Assembly: GCF_028769735.1 (NCBI RefSeq)
Contig: NC_088170.1
Location: 45,118,585-45,182,584 of the forward strand
Direction of reading: 5' to 3'
DNA from: Zonotrichia leucophrys gambelii
Taxonomy: Eukaryota > Chordata > Aves > Passeriformes > Passerellidae
DNA: 64,000 bases
The position numbers were made by a program, and so were the translations under genes. This document shows positions 62,101 to 64,000 of the stretch, piece by piece. How positions within the stretch are numbered: position 1 is the first letter of the stretch; each line of letters begins with the position of its first letter. The notes below the pieces were generated by a model that had not been told where the DNA came from, did not search any database, and saw only the letters and a program-made list of their open reading frames with translations.

Positions 62101-64000
62101 TTTCTCATGTAAAATAGCTGAAATAGAACAAATAAGAATTAACATAAAAAGGAGATAGGACTTATTGCTCTAATTGTCAGTATGTAAAGATAGAACTGGA
62201 TCCCAGCTAGGAACATGTTGTTAAGGAAAGAAGCAGGAATTATCAGGAAACTGTTTTCTTGGCTGTGGTGGGTATCTGACAAAGAGCAGCTCAAACTCAG
62301 TTTGTGGTATCCATTCCTCTGAAACAATTACACTGGTAGCCTAAGGAAATTACCTGCCTCTAGCTTTTAGATATCTGAATTTAGGTGAGGTGAAGCATGT
62401 CTTTATTGACTGCTACACAAAGACACTGTAGTTAAATGAAGCGAAAGATGAAAGTGGGTCAGTGGGGACAGAGAAGAAAACAAGAGCCTCTAATTCTTTC
62501 TAAGGTAATTTTAAAAATAAAGGTAAATTTAAAAATAAAATCAAGCAATATGAATAAATTCTCCCAATGACTACCTTCTCCATAACTCTTTTCATAGAGA
62601 CCGTGTCACCCTATGGACATCCTGCACCCACTGAATACCTGATCTGCTTTGCTTTTCCTGGGGTTGCACTACTACAAGGGTGTGCTGCCCTTCCCCTTTT
62701 TGCATCAGCAGGTGAACAGCAGCCCTGTTCATGCAGAGATCATGTACTGCATGTGTTGTACTGGGTATGCCTTGTTAGTAGGGGCCCACTGACCCTTCTT
62801 CCAGGTCACAAGCAAGGGAAGAAACATTGTTTGCCTAAGGCAAAACATCTTCAGTGATTTGCTTCTTGGGGTAGAAAGGTATTTATTTATCATTGCATTC
62901 TCTGAACAAATTTCTGTAACAAGGGGGAATGTTTTACAAAGCAATTTCTTTACAAAATAACCTTTCTTTCTTTCTTCTCTCATGTAATTGCATACTTCCT
63001 CTCTCTTAAGAAAAAAAAAAAGTGAATAAATAGATTCTACTGGTTAACCACTTTATTTTATCCAACACCATGCAAATCCCATTCTTCAGTTGTAAAGCTG
63101 CCTTTTTCTTTTAATCCTTACATTTTGCCTTTGGTCCATTGTCCCCAGAACCTTGCCCCATCTGTCCTTCCAGGCTCCTTCAATCTCTTAACATTACAGC
63201 TTCAAAGAGCAGAAGACTGCAGCTGGGGAGGCGATGGGAACACAGATTTATATGCAATGTTCAACTGGTATTTAGACAAGGAATTTGCCTGCAGCCAGTA
63301 GGAGAATGAGGTAGATTAAATTAGTTTGATGTTGTAAAGAAGTGAGTGACATTTTTATATTTTAATTAAGTGAGACTAGCAACTAGGAAAGAATAGGAAT
63401 GCAGGAGCAAGGAGAAGAAAAATAAAAGGAAATGAAACAGCAGCTTGCAGGAAAAGATGAATAAATAAGATTACTTTTTAGATTCTGTATTGTAAAGCAG
63501 GGGATTATAACAAGATGAATATGAAAATGTGAAGGTAACAGGAAACATAAGCAGGAATTTATAATATATTTCAGATGACCTTTTTATCTTGGAGTCTGCA
63601 ACAGAGAATAATCCGTCACTCAAGAAAGCTAATTTTAAAAGAGCATTCTGGGTATTACAGTCATCTAATGCACCTTTTTTAATATCCTGTTTTTTCATCA
63701 GAAGTGATATATCACAGGTCAGATTCCATTTCACTGCACATGCTGAGTAGCCATTCCTAACTCATTGAGTAGTCACACTGGTTTCAAGGAGAAAAGCCTA
63801 CAAGTAAAACGCCACTCTTTGAAGTTCAGACCCGACCAAATGTTTTTGACTGTCCATCCACTCAAGGTACTAAATATAATACAGAAAAGTATTCATGAAT
63901 TATGCTCCCAAACTAGTCAGAACATTTTTGTACTAAGAGATACTGGTGTACTTTGATGTAAAATCATGAAAAATTATGGACAGGTTATTTCTATTAAAAT
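59173..64000. other. Non-coding AT-rich DNA to the window end
   Basis: No exon, RNA gene or known repeat is supported. A C-run (CACCCCCCACCCCCC) lies at about 60961-60975 and an A-run at about 63010-63021. Domain-free ORFs of up to 96 codons occur on both strands. Confidence 0.5.

Overview
This window looks like ordinary non-coding nuclear DNA from a bird: AT-rich, CpG-poor and without any gene I can recognise. The case for a bird rests on the transposable elements. There are four copies of the CR1 LINE, the dominant avian retroposon. There are also several LTR fragments that resemble LTRs of avian endogenous retroviruses as I remember them. A songbird is plausible from the LTR content, but I cannot prove it by reading alone. 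No bacterial-type operons, tRNAs, rRNAs or CRISPR arrays are present. The open reading frames are short, scattered on both strands, and mostly lack any recognisable domain. The longest clean one starts at an ATG at 1513 and gives 179 residues that I do not recognise.

Layout. 1-2200 is AT-rich and carries the long unassigned ORF. 2226-3660 is a nested pair of old repeats: an antisense LTR fragment running into a sense CR1. A second fragment of the same LTR type, in the opposite orientation, sits at 4653-4880. 6175-6392 is a compact LTR with CCAAT, TATA and AATAAA signals. 6400-29000 is a long quiet stretch with only simple repeats, one perfect hairpin (19212-19247) and a 27-bp tandem duplication (28061-28112). 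29035-29654 is a CpG-rich solo LTR with a visible 4-bp target duplication, probably the youngest insertion here. 31900-34700 holds a Kozak-type ATG followed by a strong splice donor, and further on a 67-nt candidate exon with good signals at both ends. 35860-36145 is a GC- and CpG-rich minisatellite-like island. 38968-42830 is a cluster of three minus-strand CR1 copies. 43600-49100 has two candidate micro-exons, a perfect 16-bp hairpin, a TG microsatellite and an 18-bp triplication. 49792-50185 and 58340-59172 are two LTRs whose 3' parts look related. The remainder to 64000 is unremarkable.

Interpretation. The window is most likely intergenic DNA or part of a very long intron. If it is transcribed, the splice-like signals on the plus strand (32389, 34538-34604, 43633-43663, 49043-49071) are the best places to look for exons of a spliced non-coding RNA or an alternative first exon. 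Against that, a recursive-splice-like site at 28569-28593 points to the minus strand. None of these is proven, and chance splice-like signals are common in sequence of this length. I see no convincing new biological system.
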